A stretch of DNA of 64,000 nucleotides from JAKLFA01 sp964450385. GTDB lineage: Bacteria > Omnitrophota > Gorgyraeia > Zapsychrales > JANLHA01. Positions 42,700 through 52,139 of the stretch are shown here, one piece after another (within the stretch, counting starts at the first letter, position 1; each line of letters begins with the position of its first letter). Below the pieces are notes generated by a model. That model had not been told where the DNA came from, searched no databases, and was given only the letters and a program-made list of their open reading frames with translations. The DNA lies in assembly GCA_964450385.1 (NCBI GenBank), contig CAYVEC010000002.1, forward strand, positions 62,001 to 126,000. Reading direction: 5' to 3'. A program made the translations under genes and the position numbers.

Positions 42700-42783
42700 C
42701 TACTTCTTCTTGCTTCCGCAGCAGCAGCAACTCGTTTTTGCTGCCTTCTTCACCGGCTTCTTCGCCGCTTTTTTTGTAACCAT
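42700..42783 (-). CDS. 27-residue Lys-rich, C4-motif peptide
   Basis: ATG at 42783 after the strong SD AAAGGGGGCGGGG; TAG at 42702-42700. The product has an H1-like tract (KKAAKKPVKKAAK) and ends TSCCCCGSKKK. The SD, the downstream hairpin and the resemblance to the CCCG segment of the 56-residue protein at 32398-32568 argue that it is a real gene. A nucleic-acid-binding or metal-binding role is possible; nothing firmer can be said. Confidence 0.6.
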   Translation of the reverse strand: MVTKKAAKKPVKKAAKTSCCCCGSKKK

Positions 42784-42814
42784 CCCCGCCCCCTTTGTTC
42801 ACCGCCGTTAATCC

Positions 42815-42835
42815 GACCGGTCACGATGACCGGTC
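42815..42835. repeat. Perfect 9-bp inverted repeat
   Basis: GACCGGTCA (42815-42823) and TGACCGGTC (42827-42835) around CGA. No U tract on either strand, so an operator or a transcript 3'-end hairpin of the exported-protein gene are both possible. Confidence 0.45.
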
Positions 42836-42875
42836 TTCATCAGATATCCTCCGCGTCGCATTCAACGAACAACGC

Positions 42876-43307
42876 CTACTTCGCTTTAATGATCTTGATC
42901 CTCGTATACCCTCGTTCGGCGAGCAGCGCCGATGTTGTTTTCAAAGAGGCATTCATCATCCACGGCTTGACCTCCATCAGTTTGACAAGGGTCTTTCGCC
43001 CATGCTCATCAAAAAAAGAAATATACGTCCCCGAGACCGGACGATCACTGAAGGCCCCCTGATACAACGCGTCATTTTTCGGTCCCCAGGCGCAATCATC
43101 ATGCGCGAAACGCCATTCCTCCGTCAGATTCTTCTTTCTTCCGTCGAGGAGCGCCTCACAGGCATCTCGATCATGGGTCAGTGTGATCATCACCAAAAAA
43201 TTCTTCCTGGGAGATTTATAGATCGTCGTGGCATACCAGTTCGCGGCCAACGCGGCGTCACACAACCCAAGAAGCCCAACACACACGAGACAAAAAATTC
43301 GGCGCAT
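42876..43307 (-). CDS. Small exported hypothetical protein
   Basis: A 143-residue protein with a Sec signal peptide (RIFCLVCVGLLGLCDAALA, cleavage before ANWYA). The mature part has two Cys (DACEALL; HDDCAW) and aromatic-rich strands (EVKPWMMNASLKTTSALLAE). AGGGGAAAA precedes the ATG and the minus strand has TATAAT at 43353-43348. Not recognised. Confidence 0.7.
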   Translation of the reverse strand: MRRIFCLVCVGLLGLCDAALAANWYATTIYKSPRKNFLVMITLTHDRDACEALLDGRKKNLTEEWRFAHDDCAWGPKNDALYQGAFSDRPVSGTYISFFDEHGRKTLVKLMEVKPWMMNASLKTTSALLAERGYTRIKIIKAK

Positions 43308-43389
43308 CGTTTTCCCCTATCGAAATTTCATTTCATCAACGCGCGCTATTATAACAAAAACAAAATAAAAATACTTAAAAAATACCGGG

Positions 43390-46300
43390 TCATTTCGTCT
43401 TCCCCTCGGCCAGGACGCCCCCGAACCCGTCAAAGGGAACGACCCTGATGATCACGGGGGCCAGCCCGGTCAGCGGGCGCGACAACGAGTCCTTCCAATT
43501 CATAAGATCGATCGCCTGCCCTTCCGTTTCGTCGATAGCGACATCGGTCATGTCAAAGTCAATCCCGCCGACGTCTCGTGCCTGAGACGCGTCGGCTCGG
43601 GCCGATCGGTCAACCGGGGCCGGATCACCAAAAAAATATCTCTGAACGTCTTCATAGAGCATTGTCTTAAGAACTATCTCATCAAAGGCACGCCAGACTT
43701 GGCGGGTATCCGTGCCCGTATGATTCTGTGACAACCACAATGAAACGTCTTTGAGCCAACGTTGATACTGAACAGGCCTTGCGACAAGATGAAAGGCATT
43801 CAACAGGCCAAGCACCTGATCCATGTCTCCCACCTCAAGATTGCTCGATGCATCAGCAGGGTTTTTCTTGCTCACAAGATCCTGTGAATCAATGGTGCGT
43901 ATCTCTCCTCGGGCGGTTATGATAAGATTCGACAGCCGCAGATTTTGATGGGCAAACCCGTAGCGCCCCTCAGCATAGCGCAGGCGTTTAATAAATTCTC
44001 CCAACGCCATGACAGCCCCTGGCTCACCCAAACCGGCCACATCACCAAGCCCCCTGATTCCCTTCTCCCGATCGACAAGAAAATGGGGACTCAGCCGATA
44101 ATCCGCTCCAAGGGATTCACGGTTTTTCAGCTGCGAAAAAAGACTCATCACCAGAGGGTCATCCGAGATGTCGTTAAAAAATTCATCCAGTCGGTCCCCA
44201 GGCCGACCCTCTGCGCTCGATAGACCGTGTCCCATGACCACAAAGACGCGCTCAGGCTCGCGATCCTGGCCATCAAAAAATAATACAGCCGTAAAAATAG
44301 AGTCAAATAAGTTCTCTACTCTTCCGGTAACAAAAAGTCTTCGGCCGTCCGGATACTCCAAGACCGGGGTCTCGCCATTCATCAGGCCGCGACGCAGGGC
44401 CTCCTCTATATCCCCACCGGTCCACTCATATCTCATCGGATTTCTCGGCACACCGTCAGACGAAAAAAACTCGCCCTCTTCCCGGGCCTCAATCTCGATC
44501 AACGACGGCGTCGCCCCCGCCATCATCTGATCAAGAAGGCTGTCCCCCTTGCGCCGCTGCCATCGCACGCCCGTCCCGAACTGCGGATCCCATTCAAACC
44601 CTGAGCCCGTCACGCCAAACGTCCGACTATCAATGCCCGCGCGACGAAAGATCTGGTGAATCTGGCCCTGAGGCCACGCGGCCGACTGAAAATAATCGGT
44701 CGTCCCTATATAAAAACCGGCCTCATCATCGATCATATCAAGGACATCGCGCACATCCATCAGCGCCTCAGGTAAACGGGTCGAATCAAACACGACATTG
44801 TCAAAACGATGCGAGATCCCCAGGTGACTAAAGGCCAGATCGGCCTTGTCCGTTCCCATCTCACGTAAAACCGCCTTAAGATTCACGACAAAGGACTCCT
44901 TGTCGTCCCAAATAAAAAACACATTCGATTCAGTCGTCCGAATCCATTCCGGGAAGAAATCCCTGCTATATCCCACAAAAAACAGATTCCTCACCCCCTG
45001 CCGCCGATAATGTTCTCCGAGCTCCTTCAGCCCTATCCCGGCCCCGCACCCCAAATCAACAATGACAATCGGGTCCGCCTCGTCAACCCTCTTTTGAATC
45101 CGCTCATCGATCAACGCCCGAACAGGAATAATACGCTCAATGTCCTCAAGCCGCGTATGCGTTTCCTGCCATTCCGTCGTATCCTCATGCCTAAAAACGA
45201 CACCCCCCGTATGATCCCGCTCAATGGTCATAACCCCGTCCGGACGGAGATCCTCTCCGGTGATCGGTACGGTTGTAAACAGCTTACTTCCGTTGACCTC
45301 TATTCGTTGAGGCTCAGTGAGCATCGCCTGATCTGCCACCGTTAAATTGAGCCGATATTCATTCGCGAGATATCCGTCCAGAACAACCTCCTCAAAAGCA
45401 TCCCAGTAGTCCGCAAGGGTCCCGGTCCTCCCCTGACGCGCGACCCACTCGCGCATCTCATCCTTCCAGGACTCCGGGACCGGATCAGTCAGCATCTCCT
45501 GATCGCCGAGAATGTCGATGAGCGATCCAAAATCGCTCATCATGTCATCGGGGTCCCAATACTCAAAGGCATGAGATGTGACGCGGCTTCCCTGCATGAG
45601 CGCGATCTCATTCCAGTCAATAAGACGCAGTCCTCGGCGGGGATCAACCATAATATTGCGAGGAAGCAGGTCCCCATGGATAAACCCGAACCGGCGCTGG
45701 GCATCACGAAGACGGTGAATAAATTCAATTACCTGCGTTCGCATCGCACGAGATGACCCCCTCCGCTCAAGCGATTCACCAGAGGCCTGGTCGAGGATAA
45801 AATGCCGCGCCAGACGATAGTCCTCCTCGATTGTCTGAAGATTAGCCGGCGCAGCGAAAAAATCCCGAGTCGCCGGATCGGCCTGGACGGCTTGGAAGAA
45901 TTCTTTTAACCGCCTCAGGCGCGCGCCCATCCGCTGAGACGGCGCCTCCATCGCTGCAACGATGAACTTCACCACAACGTCCTTCGGCGCCGCAGGATGT
46001 CGAGGATCCGTCAGCCGCCCCCGGAAAACTTCCGCGGCCCAAGAATTCGTGATGCCCTCAATGATCTCGAGACGCCTGCCGTCTGGATACTTGAGCACCG
46101 GACGACGACCATTTTTTAACCCGTCCCGAAGCTGATCGCACAAAGAAACGGCATTGTGATCCCATGCCACCGGCATCGTCGGCTTAACAGTGAGCCGAAC
46201 GCTGCTCAGCCCCCCTTCTAATTGTTTGAACAAAAGCGGGTCCTTGGTCACCCGAACCATCGTCACCGTCATCCCTTCCGCCTCGAACAATCGAGGGTCG

Positions 46301-48093
46301 ACATTGTTTTGTTCGAGATGCGATAAGGGAAACAGCCATAATCCCGCGCCGTCATCAAACACGTCTAAGATGTCATGCCGTATATACCCAATGACATCCT
46401 GTTGACCAGACGCCTTCCCGCGACTGCTAAAAAGATGGGTGATGCCCAAGTGGCTAAATCCCAAGCTGACCTTTTCTGCCCCGATCACGTCAAGAATCCG
46501 ACGGAGTAAAATATTGAAATGCTCCTTCTGATCCCAGATCAAAAAGACATTCGGCCGCGTCCCCTCACCCCACTGCCGCGGCATGTCCGCCCCATAACCA
46601 ATAAAAAAAAGATTCTTCCGATCCTCATATCGCGCGGCGAGCTCCTTCAGGGTCCGGCCGCTGCCGCATCCCCAGTCAAGAATCACGATCGGCTTTTCAG
46701 GTTCAGAAGAGGCCTCACGATCAGCGATGAGGGCGTCAATCTTACGCGTAATATCCAAATGACCATCAACCGCCGCGAGTGACGAATTCATGACCGGCCA
46801 TGGAGACTCCTCGCTAGTCTCCAAGTACGGCTCGGAACCAACGCCGTCCCGCAGACTGACAAACCCGTGATTGCGCCACAATGCCGCCAAGAACTGATCG
46901 CTCAGTTCCGTTCGGGTCGTATAGATCGTCTGCCCCTGAAAATCGACGTTTCTGACCTCAACACCAGCAGCCATCCGTGTATGGGCTACTGTGCCCGAAC
47001 CCTGCCCCATGGGCCGGACCATCGTATCGATCTTTACCCACCTGGCATCTGGACCGACGGCAGACCGCAGGTCGTTTTGCGTTCCATCCTCGGTGAGCAT
47101 CGCCATGTCCATCGCGACCCCGCCGGAAAAATATTTGCGGGGCACCACCTCCCCGCGTTCGGCGTCATACTCCTCACGAATAAGACTGTAGACCCCCTCG
47201 CGCAACGCCTCAAGATATCCCTCATAGATCTTTGTCGTATCCTCATCATCCGTGAACTGAACACCCGCCACCAATCCCTGATCAACATACCGCGCCCCGA
47301 GGATCCCCTGACGGAGATGCCGTTTATACCAGGCCGCCAGAATCAAGGCGTGATAGATCTGTCTCAGTCGGCGAAAACGCGGGCCCTCATTCACCTCGTG
47401 CTCAAGCGCCGGGACAAGGACGTCGCGCAAGACCGTCCCTCTCCCTGAGTGATCCGCAGACACGCCTTCTGATCCCGGCTTCGTCTTCCCACGATACTCT
47501 CCATCCATCATGACGCGGAGCCGGGCCCGGGTCACAAAGACCCGCGGCCCGTCGACATAGACCTGCGCCTCGGCGGGAACGATCCAGACCTTGGGGGTCA
47601 CTTGATCGGCGCCCTGTTCTGCTGCGAGCCCAGCCTGCCCGAGCGCCGTCCAAAAACGGCGGCCGGTCTCCTCCTCCGGGTGAAGCAGGGAGGCGCTCAC
47701 GTGTTTGAGCACATAATCCTCCGCGAGCATGTCCCGCCCCATCTCTGTATCGCCAAAGGCGTCCGCGATGATCCGGTCCGGCTCATCCGGAGAGAGATTG
47801 ACCCACATGTCTTTTTCCGGAATGGTTAACGCGGCTAGAAAATATTTAATCAACCGCGCAGAGTCATCCGTGACCTGGGCCTCATCACCTGTGGCCTCTC
47901 CGGGATCGAGAATAAATTGAAAATGAAGGGGATTGTCCGCATCGAGTTCGATGCCGCGCAGCATCATCGGCTGAGACGCCACAGGAGATCCCGGCGCCCA
48001 AAGAGGGGCCTCAGCCCATCCGACCGAAGCGAGGACCAAGGCAAAACAAACAAAAAAAGGCAAATAAAAACGAATTTTTGTGATTTTCATCAT
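43390..48093 (-). CDS. Giant exported protein: duplicated methyltransferase-like plus kinase-like unit
   Basis: A 1,567-residue protein with a Sec-type signal peptide (IRFYLPFFVCFALVLASVGWA). Residues 30-460 are unrecognised. Unit 1: Rossmann AdoMet-methyltransferase-like domain (VILDWGCGSGRTLKEL, 470-485; FSHLGITH, 546-553), then a kinase-like domain (PVLKYPDGRRL, 665-675; HGDLLPRN, 806-813; LIDWNE, 824-829). Unit 2 repeats this: IVDLGCGAGIGLKEL (1011-1025), FSHLGISH (1088-1095), PVLEYPDGRRL (1243-1253), HQNLRLSN (1382-1389), TIDSQD (1400-1405). In unit 2 the catalytic HGD has become HQN, so that copy is probably inactive as a kinase. Both folds are normally cytosolic, so export is puzzling. 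The C-terminus has GGIDF and GLAPVIIRVVP. Function unknown. Confidence 0.75.
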   Translation of the reverse strand: MMKITKIRFYLPFFVCFALVLASVGWAEAPLWAPGSPVASQPMMLRGIELDADNPLHFQFILDPGEATGDEAQVTDDSARLIKYFLAALTIPEKDMWVNLSPDEPDRIIADAFGDTEMGRDMLAEDYVLKHVSASLLHPEEETGRRFWTALGQAGLAAEQGADQVTPKVWIVPAEAQVYVDGPRVFVTRARLRVMMDGEYRGKTKPGSEGVSADHSGRGTVLRDVLVPALEHEVNEGPRFRRLRQIYHALILAAWYKRHLRQGILGARYVDQGLVAGVQFTDDEDTTKIYEGYLEALREGVYSLIREEYDAERGEVVPRKYFSGGVAMDMAMLTEDGTQNDLRSAVGPDARWVKIDTMVRPMGQGSGTVAHTRMAAGVEVRNVDFQGQTIYTTRTELSDQFLAALWRNHGFVSLRDGVGSEPYLETSEESPWPVMNSSLAAVDGHLDITRKIDALIADREASSEPEKPIVILDWGCGSGRTLKELAARYEDRKNLFFIGYGADMPRQWGEGTRPNVFLIWDQKEHFNILLRRILDVIGAEKVSLGFSHLGITHLFSSRGKASGQQDVIGYIRHDILDVFDDGAGLWLFPLSHLEQNNVDPRLFEAEGMTVTMVRVTKDPLLFKQLEGGLSSVRLTVKPTMPVAWDHNAVSLCDQLRDGLKNGRRPVLKYPDGRRLEIIEGITNSWAAEVFRGRLTDPRHPAAPKDVVVKFIVAAMEAPSQRMGARLRRLKEFFQAVQADPATRDFFAAPANLQTIEEDYRLARHFILDQASGESLERRGSSRAMRTQVIEFIHRLRDAQRRFGFIHGDLLPRNIMVDPRRGLRLIDWNEIALMQGSRVTSHAFEYWDPDDMMSDFGSLIDILGDQEMLTDPVPESWKDEMREWVARQGRTGTLADYWDAFEEVVLDGYLANEYRLNLTVADQAMLTEPQRIEVNGSKLFTTVPITGEDLRPDGVMTIERDHTGGVVFRHEDTTEWQETHTRLEDIERIIPVRALIDERIQKRVDEADPIVIVDLGCGAGIGLKELGEHYRRQGVRNLFFVGYSRDFFPEWIRTTESNVFFIWDDKESFVVNLKAVLREMGTDKADLAFSHLGISHRFDNVVFDSTRLPEALMDVRDVLDMIDDEAGFYIGTTDYFQSAAWPQGQIHQIFRRAGIDSRTFGVTGSGFEWDPQFGTGVRWQRRKGDSLLDQMMAGATPSLIEIEAREEGEFFSSDGVPRNPMRYEWTGGDIEEALRRGLMNGETPVLEYPDGRRLFVTGRVENLFDSIFTAVLFFDGQDREPERVFVVMGHGLSSAEGRPGDRLDEFFNDISDDPLVMSLFSQLKNRESLGADYRLSPHFLVDREKGIRGLGDVAGLGEPGAVMALGEFIKRLRYAEGRYGFAHQNLRLSNLIITARGEIRTIDSQDLVSKKNPADASSNLEVGDMDQVLGLLNAFHLVARPVQYQRWLKDVSLWLSQNHTGTDTRQVWRAFDEIVLKTMLYEDVQRYFFGDPAPVDRSARADASQARDVGGIDFDMTDVAIDETEGQAIDLMNWKDSLSRPLTGLAPVIIRVVPFDGFGGVLAEGKTK

Positions 48094-48160
48094 AATTCTT
48101 TCAATATTTATATAAGTATTAAGGATAATAATTGAAAAAACAAGGTCCTGTCATACTTTT

Positions 48161-48204
48161 TTAAAAAGAAAACGCCTTTTTCTAAAAATCAGAAAAAGGC
48201 GTTT
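48161..48204 (-). terminator. Intrinsic terminator of the RND/HD-GYP/dodecin operon
   Basis: A perfect 14-bp stem: 48170-48183 with 48191-48204, loop AAAAATC. On the minus strand TTCTTTTTAAAAAAG follows. It lies 36 bases after the dodecin stop. Confidence 0.9.
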
Positions 48205-48239
48205 CATGAACTGGAAACCGACCTGGCTACCCTAAAGAA

Positions 48240-48431
48240 TCACATCTCAACCGCGACCTTCAGCTTCACCTGAAATTCCTTAACAAGCCCCTCCCTCACC
48301 GCGCCGCGCTGCTCGACCACCTCAAAAAAATGCACCCGCCGGCCATCTGCCACGAGTTTCTCGATCGCGGACTGGACCGCCTTTGAAAACCCCACAGATG
48401 AGATCCCCACAACCTCAAGCATCTGCAACAT
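48240..48431 (-). CDS. Dodecin
   Basis: A 63-residue dodecin, a dodecameric flavin/CoA-storing protein. The family pattern is clear: EVVGISSVGFSKAVQSAIEK, then VHFFEVVEQRGAV and KEFQVKLKVAVEM. The Trp that stacks on the flavin is Phe or His in this version (VHFFEV), so affinity may differ. AAAGGAG sits seven bases before the ATG at 48431, and the gene overlaps the HD-GYP gene end by seventeen bases. It is the last gene of the operon. Confidence 0.88.
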   Translation of the reverse strand: MLQMLEVVGISSVGFSKAVQSAIEKLVADGRRVHFFEVVEQRGAVREGLVKEFQVKLKVAVEM

Positions 48432-49917
48432 CCCCTAGCTCCTTTCTCTCCTGTCCTTGCCCGGCCATCCCTGACCGAAGATATTTCAAAAATTCATCAA
48501 CAACGCGGGGATGAAACTGCTGCCCCCGATTCCGCCGGATCTCCTCGATCGCAGTCTCCCGCGACAGGGCCGCCCGATACGCCCGATCAGTCGTCATCGC
48601 GTCATACGCATCGGCCACGGCCAGGATCTGGGCGTACAGATTGATCCCCTCTCCGGCGAGCTGATCCGGGTATCCCGTGCCATCATAATGTTCATGGTGC
48701 CCTCGGACAATCGCAAGGAGCTCTTTGTCGAAGACCGCGGATCGAAGAATGTCCTCACCGATGGCCGGATGCTGATGAATGAGGTCCCACTCCTCAGGGG
48801 TCAGCGTCTCTTTTTTATTCAAGACCGAATCCTGAATCGCGAGTTTCCCGATATCATGGAGCTGAGCCGCTTCCCAGATAAGTTCCACCGCGTGTTCGTC
48901 AAGCCCCATTGTCTTTGCGATCCCGGCGGCATACCCCGCGACCCGGTCCGAATGCCCACGTGTATAAATATCCTTGGCCTCTAGGATCCGGATCATGGAC
49001 TGCATCGCGCGGTAAAAATAATGATGGGTCTTTTTCCGTGAGAGCCACAAGGCCCGCGCCATCCGGTTAAAATCGCTGGCAAGGCCAGCAACCTCGTCAT
49101 GCCCGGAATCGTCAACGCGGAACGTGAACTCGCCCTTACTGATCCGCCGCGTCCCCTCGGCAAGATCCTCGATCCTTCGGGTGATCCACCCCGAAAGGGC
49201 GATCCCAAGGCCAACAGCGATCGCAATCCCCGCGCCCAGGACGGCAATCCCGCGCCGATGGACAAGGCGTCTCACCGCGTAGACATCATCCGCAGTCACA
49301 TCAACTCCAAGGACCGCCACCGGTTCCCCGTGTTGATTTCGAATCGGGGCATACCCTGAAAGAAGGCTCCCCCACTCATCTGAGCCGAGACGGGTATCCG
49401 CAGTCGGACCATCAAAGGCCTTCATCATCTCAGGGAACCGCGAGGCATCATACCGGGCCCCGGGATAACATTCCTGACCCCGACGAACGTCCTGCCCGCC
49501 GCCCTCCGCGTCAGGGTCAACTACGAACTGCCAGATCCCCTGTTCCTCGGTCCGGGTCATGATATACACAAACCGCACCGGCGGATTGGCGTCGAGGATC
49601 CGCTTGAGCTTCTGTAAGGTCGCCTGATAGGCCGGAGACTCAACCCCCTCCCGCGTCAACGGGATTTCCTCAAGCCGATCCCCATCAATGAATAAGGCCG
49701 CGGTCTGGGCGACGACCTTCAATTTATCGCGGAGCTGGTCAAACTGGGCATCAAGGGCATAAGAATAAATAAAGGCATTACTCAAGGCCACGACCGTGAC
49801 CGTACTCGCGATCAAGGCCGCCGTGACCTTCCAACGGAAACTTCCGCGGGCGAGGATCCGTGCCCCAGGTCCCACCTGCCGTCGACGTCTCACGCCCTTG
49901 CTTCCCGTACCGATCAT
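48415..49917 (-). CDS. HAMP/HD-GYP signalling protein with periplasmic sensor
   Basis: A 500-residue protein: TM1 (VTAALIASTVTVVALSNAFIY), a periplasmic sensor of about 160 residues (dCache-like, FVYIMTRTEEQGIWQFVVDP), TM2 (IAVLGAGIAIAVGLGIAL), a HAMP linker (EDLAEGTRRISKGEFTFRV) and an HD-GYP domain. The latter has HSDRVAGYA, LHDIGKLAIQ, HHEHYDGTGYPD and DAYDAMTTDRAYR, the complete metal and GYP motifs, so it should hydrolyse c-di-GMP (or related cyclic dinucleotides). It likely senses an envelope signal. Confidence 0.93.
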   Translation of the reverse strand: MIGTGSKGVRRRRQVGPGARILARGSFRWKVTAALIASTVTVVALSNAFIYSYALDAQFDQLRDKLKVVAQTAALFIDGDRLEEIPLTREGVESPAYQATLQKLKRILDANPPVRFVYIMTRTEEQGIWQFVVDPDAEGGGQDVRRGQECYPGARYDASRFPEMMKAFDGPTADTRLGSDEWGSLLSGYAPIRNQHGEPVAVLGVDVTADDVYAVRRLVHRRGIAVLGAGIAIAVGLGIALSGWITRRIEDLAEGTRRISKGEFTFRVDDSGHDEVAGLASDFNRMARALWLSRKKTHHYFYRAMQSMIRILEAKDIYTRGHSDRVAGYAAGIAKTMGLDEHAVELIWEAAQLHDIGKLAIQDSVLNKKETLTPEEWDLIHQHPAIGEDILRSAVFDKELLAIVRGHHEHYDGTGYPDQLAGEGINLYAQILAVADAYDAMTTDRAYRAALSRETAIEEIRRNRGQQFHPRVVDEFLKYLRSGMAGQGQERKELGDVADA

Positions 49918-49945
49918 CTAGCCGCCCCCGATTCTCTCCGATGAG

Positions 49946-50809
49946 CTACCGTCCCCAGAGTCCGCCGTCTTTTTTGATCAATCTCAACAAAAATTGAACA
50001 ACTGTCTCATCAAACTGCGTCCCAGCCCCGCGGGTCAACTCATCCAGGATCGTCTCCTTGGAAAGGGCCGCCCGATAAAATGTGGTCGTATTCATCTCGT
50101 CAAAGGCCTCGCAGACCGCGATGATCCGTGACTCAAGCGGGATGTCCGCCCCACGCTTCCCATCGGGATATCCTGTCCCGTCCCAACGCTCATGATGGTG
50201 GCGGATCGCCGCGCGCTCAAGATGAAGAAATTTTAACGGCCGGAGGATCTCGTCACCGAGGATCGTATGCCGATTGATCTTCTCACGCTCCTCCGGAGAG
50301 AGGGCCCCGGACTTTTTAAGGATCTCATCATCGATAACGAGTTTCCCAAGATCGTGCAACAGGGCGGCCCGACGGATCGATTCAACAGTGTCCGCCGAGA
50401 GCCCCATCTCGTTTCCAATCAAAACAGCGAGGCGCGCGACCCGGGCCGAGTGCCCGTGAAGATACAGCGCGCGGCGTTCAACAAGATTAATTAACGAAGC
50501 AATCGTTTCCACCTCGGCATTCTCAAGCCGCACATAGGCGCTCAATAACTCATCATTCATGGCCTGAACGCGTTCGCGCTCGCCGACCTCGCGCATCCAG
50601 AGATGGCCAATGAGGGCCAAGACGATCATCAGGATAATCTTCTCCGAGATCTCGCTCATCTCGGGCGCGGTGAAGACGATCGCGAGCTGAACGCAAACGA
50701 GAAAAAAAATTCCGCCCATCAACCACATCTTGAGGCGATTATTATATGAGACCGCTGCCTCAAGCAGTCGGCTGTGCTGATACACCCCAGGTTCCTGATC
50801 AACGTTCAT
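49946..50809 (-). CDS. Membrane HD-GYP protein
   Basis: A 287-residue protein with two TM helices (MWLMGGIFFLVCVQLAIVFT; IILMIVLALIGHLWM), a short coiled coil and an HD-GYP domain (HSARVARLA, LHDLGKLVIDDE, HHHERWDGTGYPDG). All catalytic residues are present; DAYDAM is replaced by EAFDEMNTT. It lacks the large sensor of its neighbour. The ATG at 50809 follows GGGGGC and lies after the porin stop. Predicted cyclic-dinucleotide phosphodiesterase. Confidence 0.92.
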   Translation of the reverse strand: MNVDQEPGVYQHSRLLEAAVSYNNRLKMWLMGGIFFLVCVQLAIVFTAPEMSEISEKIILMIVLALIGHLWMREVGERERVQAMNDELLSAYVRLENAEVETIASLINLVERRALYLHGHSARVARLAVLIGNEMGLSADTVESIRRAALLHDLGKLVIDDEILKKSGALSPEEREKINRHTILGDEILRPLKFLHLERAAIRHHHERWDGTGYPDGKRGADIPLESRIIAVCEAFDEMNTTTFYRAALSKETILDELTRGAGTQFDETVVQFLLRLIKKDGGLWGR

Positions 50810-50843
50810 GTTCTGCCCCCTCACGCAGGATGAATGAGCTTCT

Positions 50844-52139
50844 TCAAAAACTGTACCGCGCACGAAGATAAATGTTTTTGTTTTTTTTCATTTGGGCGAA
50901 CTCGGTTGTCTGCCCTTCTCCCCAGGGGACGTTCGCGCCCAGCGTCACCTTCCACCGGTCCGTCACATCATACTGAATGCTCGGCCGAAGGTATCCATCC
51001 TCATCCGACGGCGAATAAAAATGAAACACCGAGACCGCTACGGTCTGATTCTTATAAAGCTTCGTGACCCGCTGTGTCAAGAGATGCCGGCCCTGGTCAT
51101 ATCTGAGGTCCGAGGAAAGAAGATTGTCTTCATAGGCCCCGTAATCAAGCCGATGTTCATAAAGATACTGAACCCCCACGCGCCAATCTCCCCCGAGGTC
51201 TCGTTCATAACCAGCGAGGGTCTTCACCATGGAATTTTCGATGAGCCGGTTGTCGCCGGCATCATCCTCGCGTGAGTTATAATAGCCCGCCTCGAGATTC
51301 CCGATCCCCCCGAAGGCCGGTCCTCTGAGGCTCCCACCATAGACATCCAACCGACGGTAAAAAAGCTCGTGCGCTGCCTCATCCTTAATGCTCGACGCGT
51401 TCTTATCAAATCCCCGAAAGGCATAGAGCGCGGCCTCATGGCTGCCGACCCCTCGATAGAGCCGAAGGGCATACTCGGCATTCGATAACTGACGGGCTGG
51501 TTCCACAAGCCGCCGGTCCGAAGCGCAGCCGGCGATCTCACCTTCAAAAAGGTCGTAAAAGGAGAGCCGGTCCCCGTCGGGCTGAAGATTCGGTTGAAAA
51601 GCGGCCGCCACGATATCCAGATTCGCGGCCTCATGAAAGAGGGAGACGCGGACCGCGTCCGACGGCCGTTTCAGATACTCATCATCGCGCCCTGAAAAGA
51701 ACGAGATATAATCCTTCGGAAAAAGGTCATTCACAAAAAGATAATCACCCGTCCCCCAAGTCAGGACCTGACGGCCCGCCCGGACATCCATCCGTTCAAG
51801 CGGGCTGAACGACAGATTGGCCTCGCGAACCTCGACGGCGGTCTTCGCGCCAAAATATCCATCAACCGTCCCGTCCGCCTTAAGATTCACGACCGCATTC
51901 TTTTCAGCCAGAAAATTCTCACCCTCCCAAAAATACTGGGTTTTGAACTGCAGACGCTGCTCGAGAAAATGATAATCACTGTGTTTGGTATCGATCGAGT
52001 CGTCGGTTCGGACCCCGGCCGCCGTCTCGGCAAAGCCGTGAACTCCGGTCCACGCAGCGTCCGCCGGACCCGCGGCCCCGACCGCACACCCGGCAGCAAG
52101 ACACAGCGAAATAACGATTTCTCTCATCATCGGATCCAT
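50844..52139 (-). CDS. Outer-membrane beta-barrel protein (DUF1302-like)
   Basis: A 431-residue protein with a signal peptide (ISLCLAAGCAVGAAGPADA) and alternating amphipathic strands, ending YLRARYSF with the C-terminal Phe needed for barrel assembly. RAGRQVLTWGTGDYLFVNDLFPKDY resembles the conserved part of DUF1302/alginate-export-like porins that occur with MMPL/RND and LolA-like genes. It overlaps the LolA-like gene by thirteen bases. Likely the outer-membrane part of the exporter. Confidence 0.82.
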   Translation of the reverse strand: MDPMMREIVISLCLAAGCAVGAAGPADAAWTGVHGFAETAAGVRTDDSIDTKHSDYHFLEQRLQFKTQYFWEGENFLAEKNAVVNLKADGTVDGYFGAKTAVEVREANLSFSPLERMDVRAGRQVLTWGTGDYLFVNDLFPKDYISFFSGRDDEYLKRPSDAVRVSLFHEAANLDIVAAAFQPNLQPDGDRLSFYDLFEGEIAGCASDRRLVEPARQLSNAEYALRLYRGVGSHEAALYAFRGFDKNASSIKDEAAHELFYRRLDVYGGSLRGPAFGGIGNLEAGYYNSREDDAGDNRLIENSMVKTLAGYERDLGGDWRVGVQYLYEHRLDYGAYEDNLLSSDLRYDQGRHLLTQRVTKLYKNQTVAVSVFHFYSPSDEDGYLRPSIQYDVTDRWKVTLGANVPWGEGQTTEFAQMKKNKNIYLRARYSF

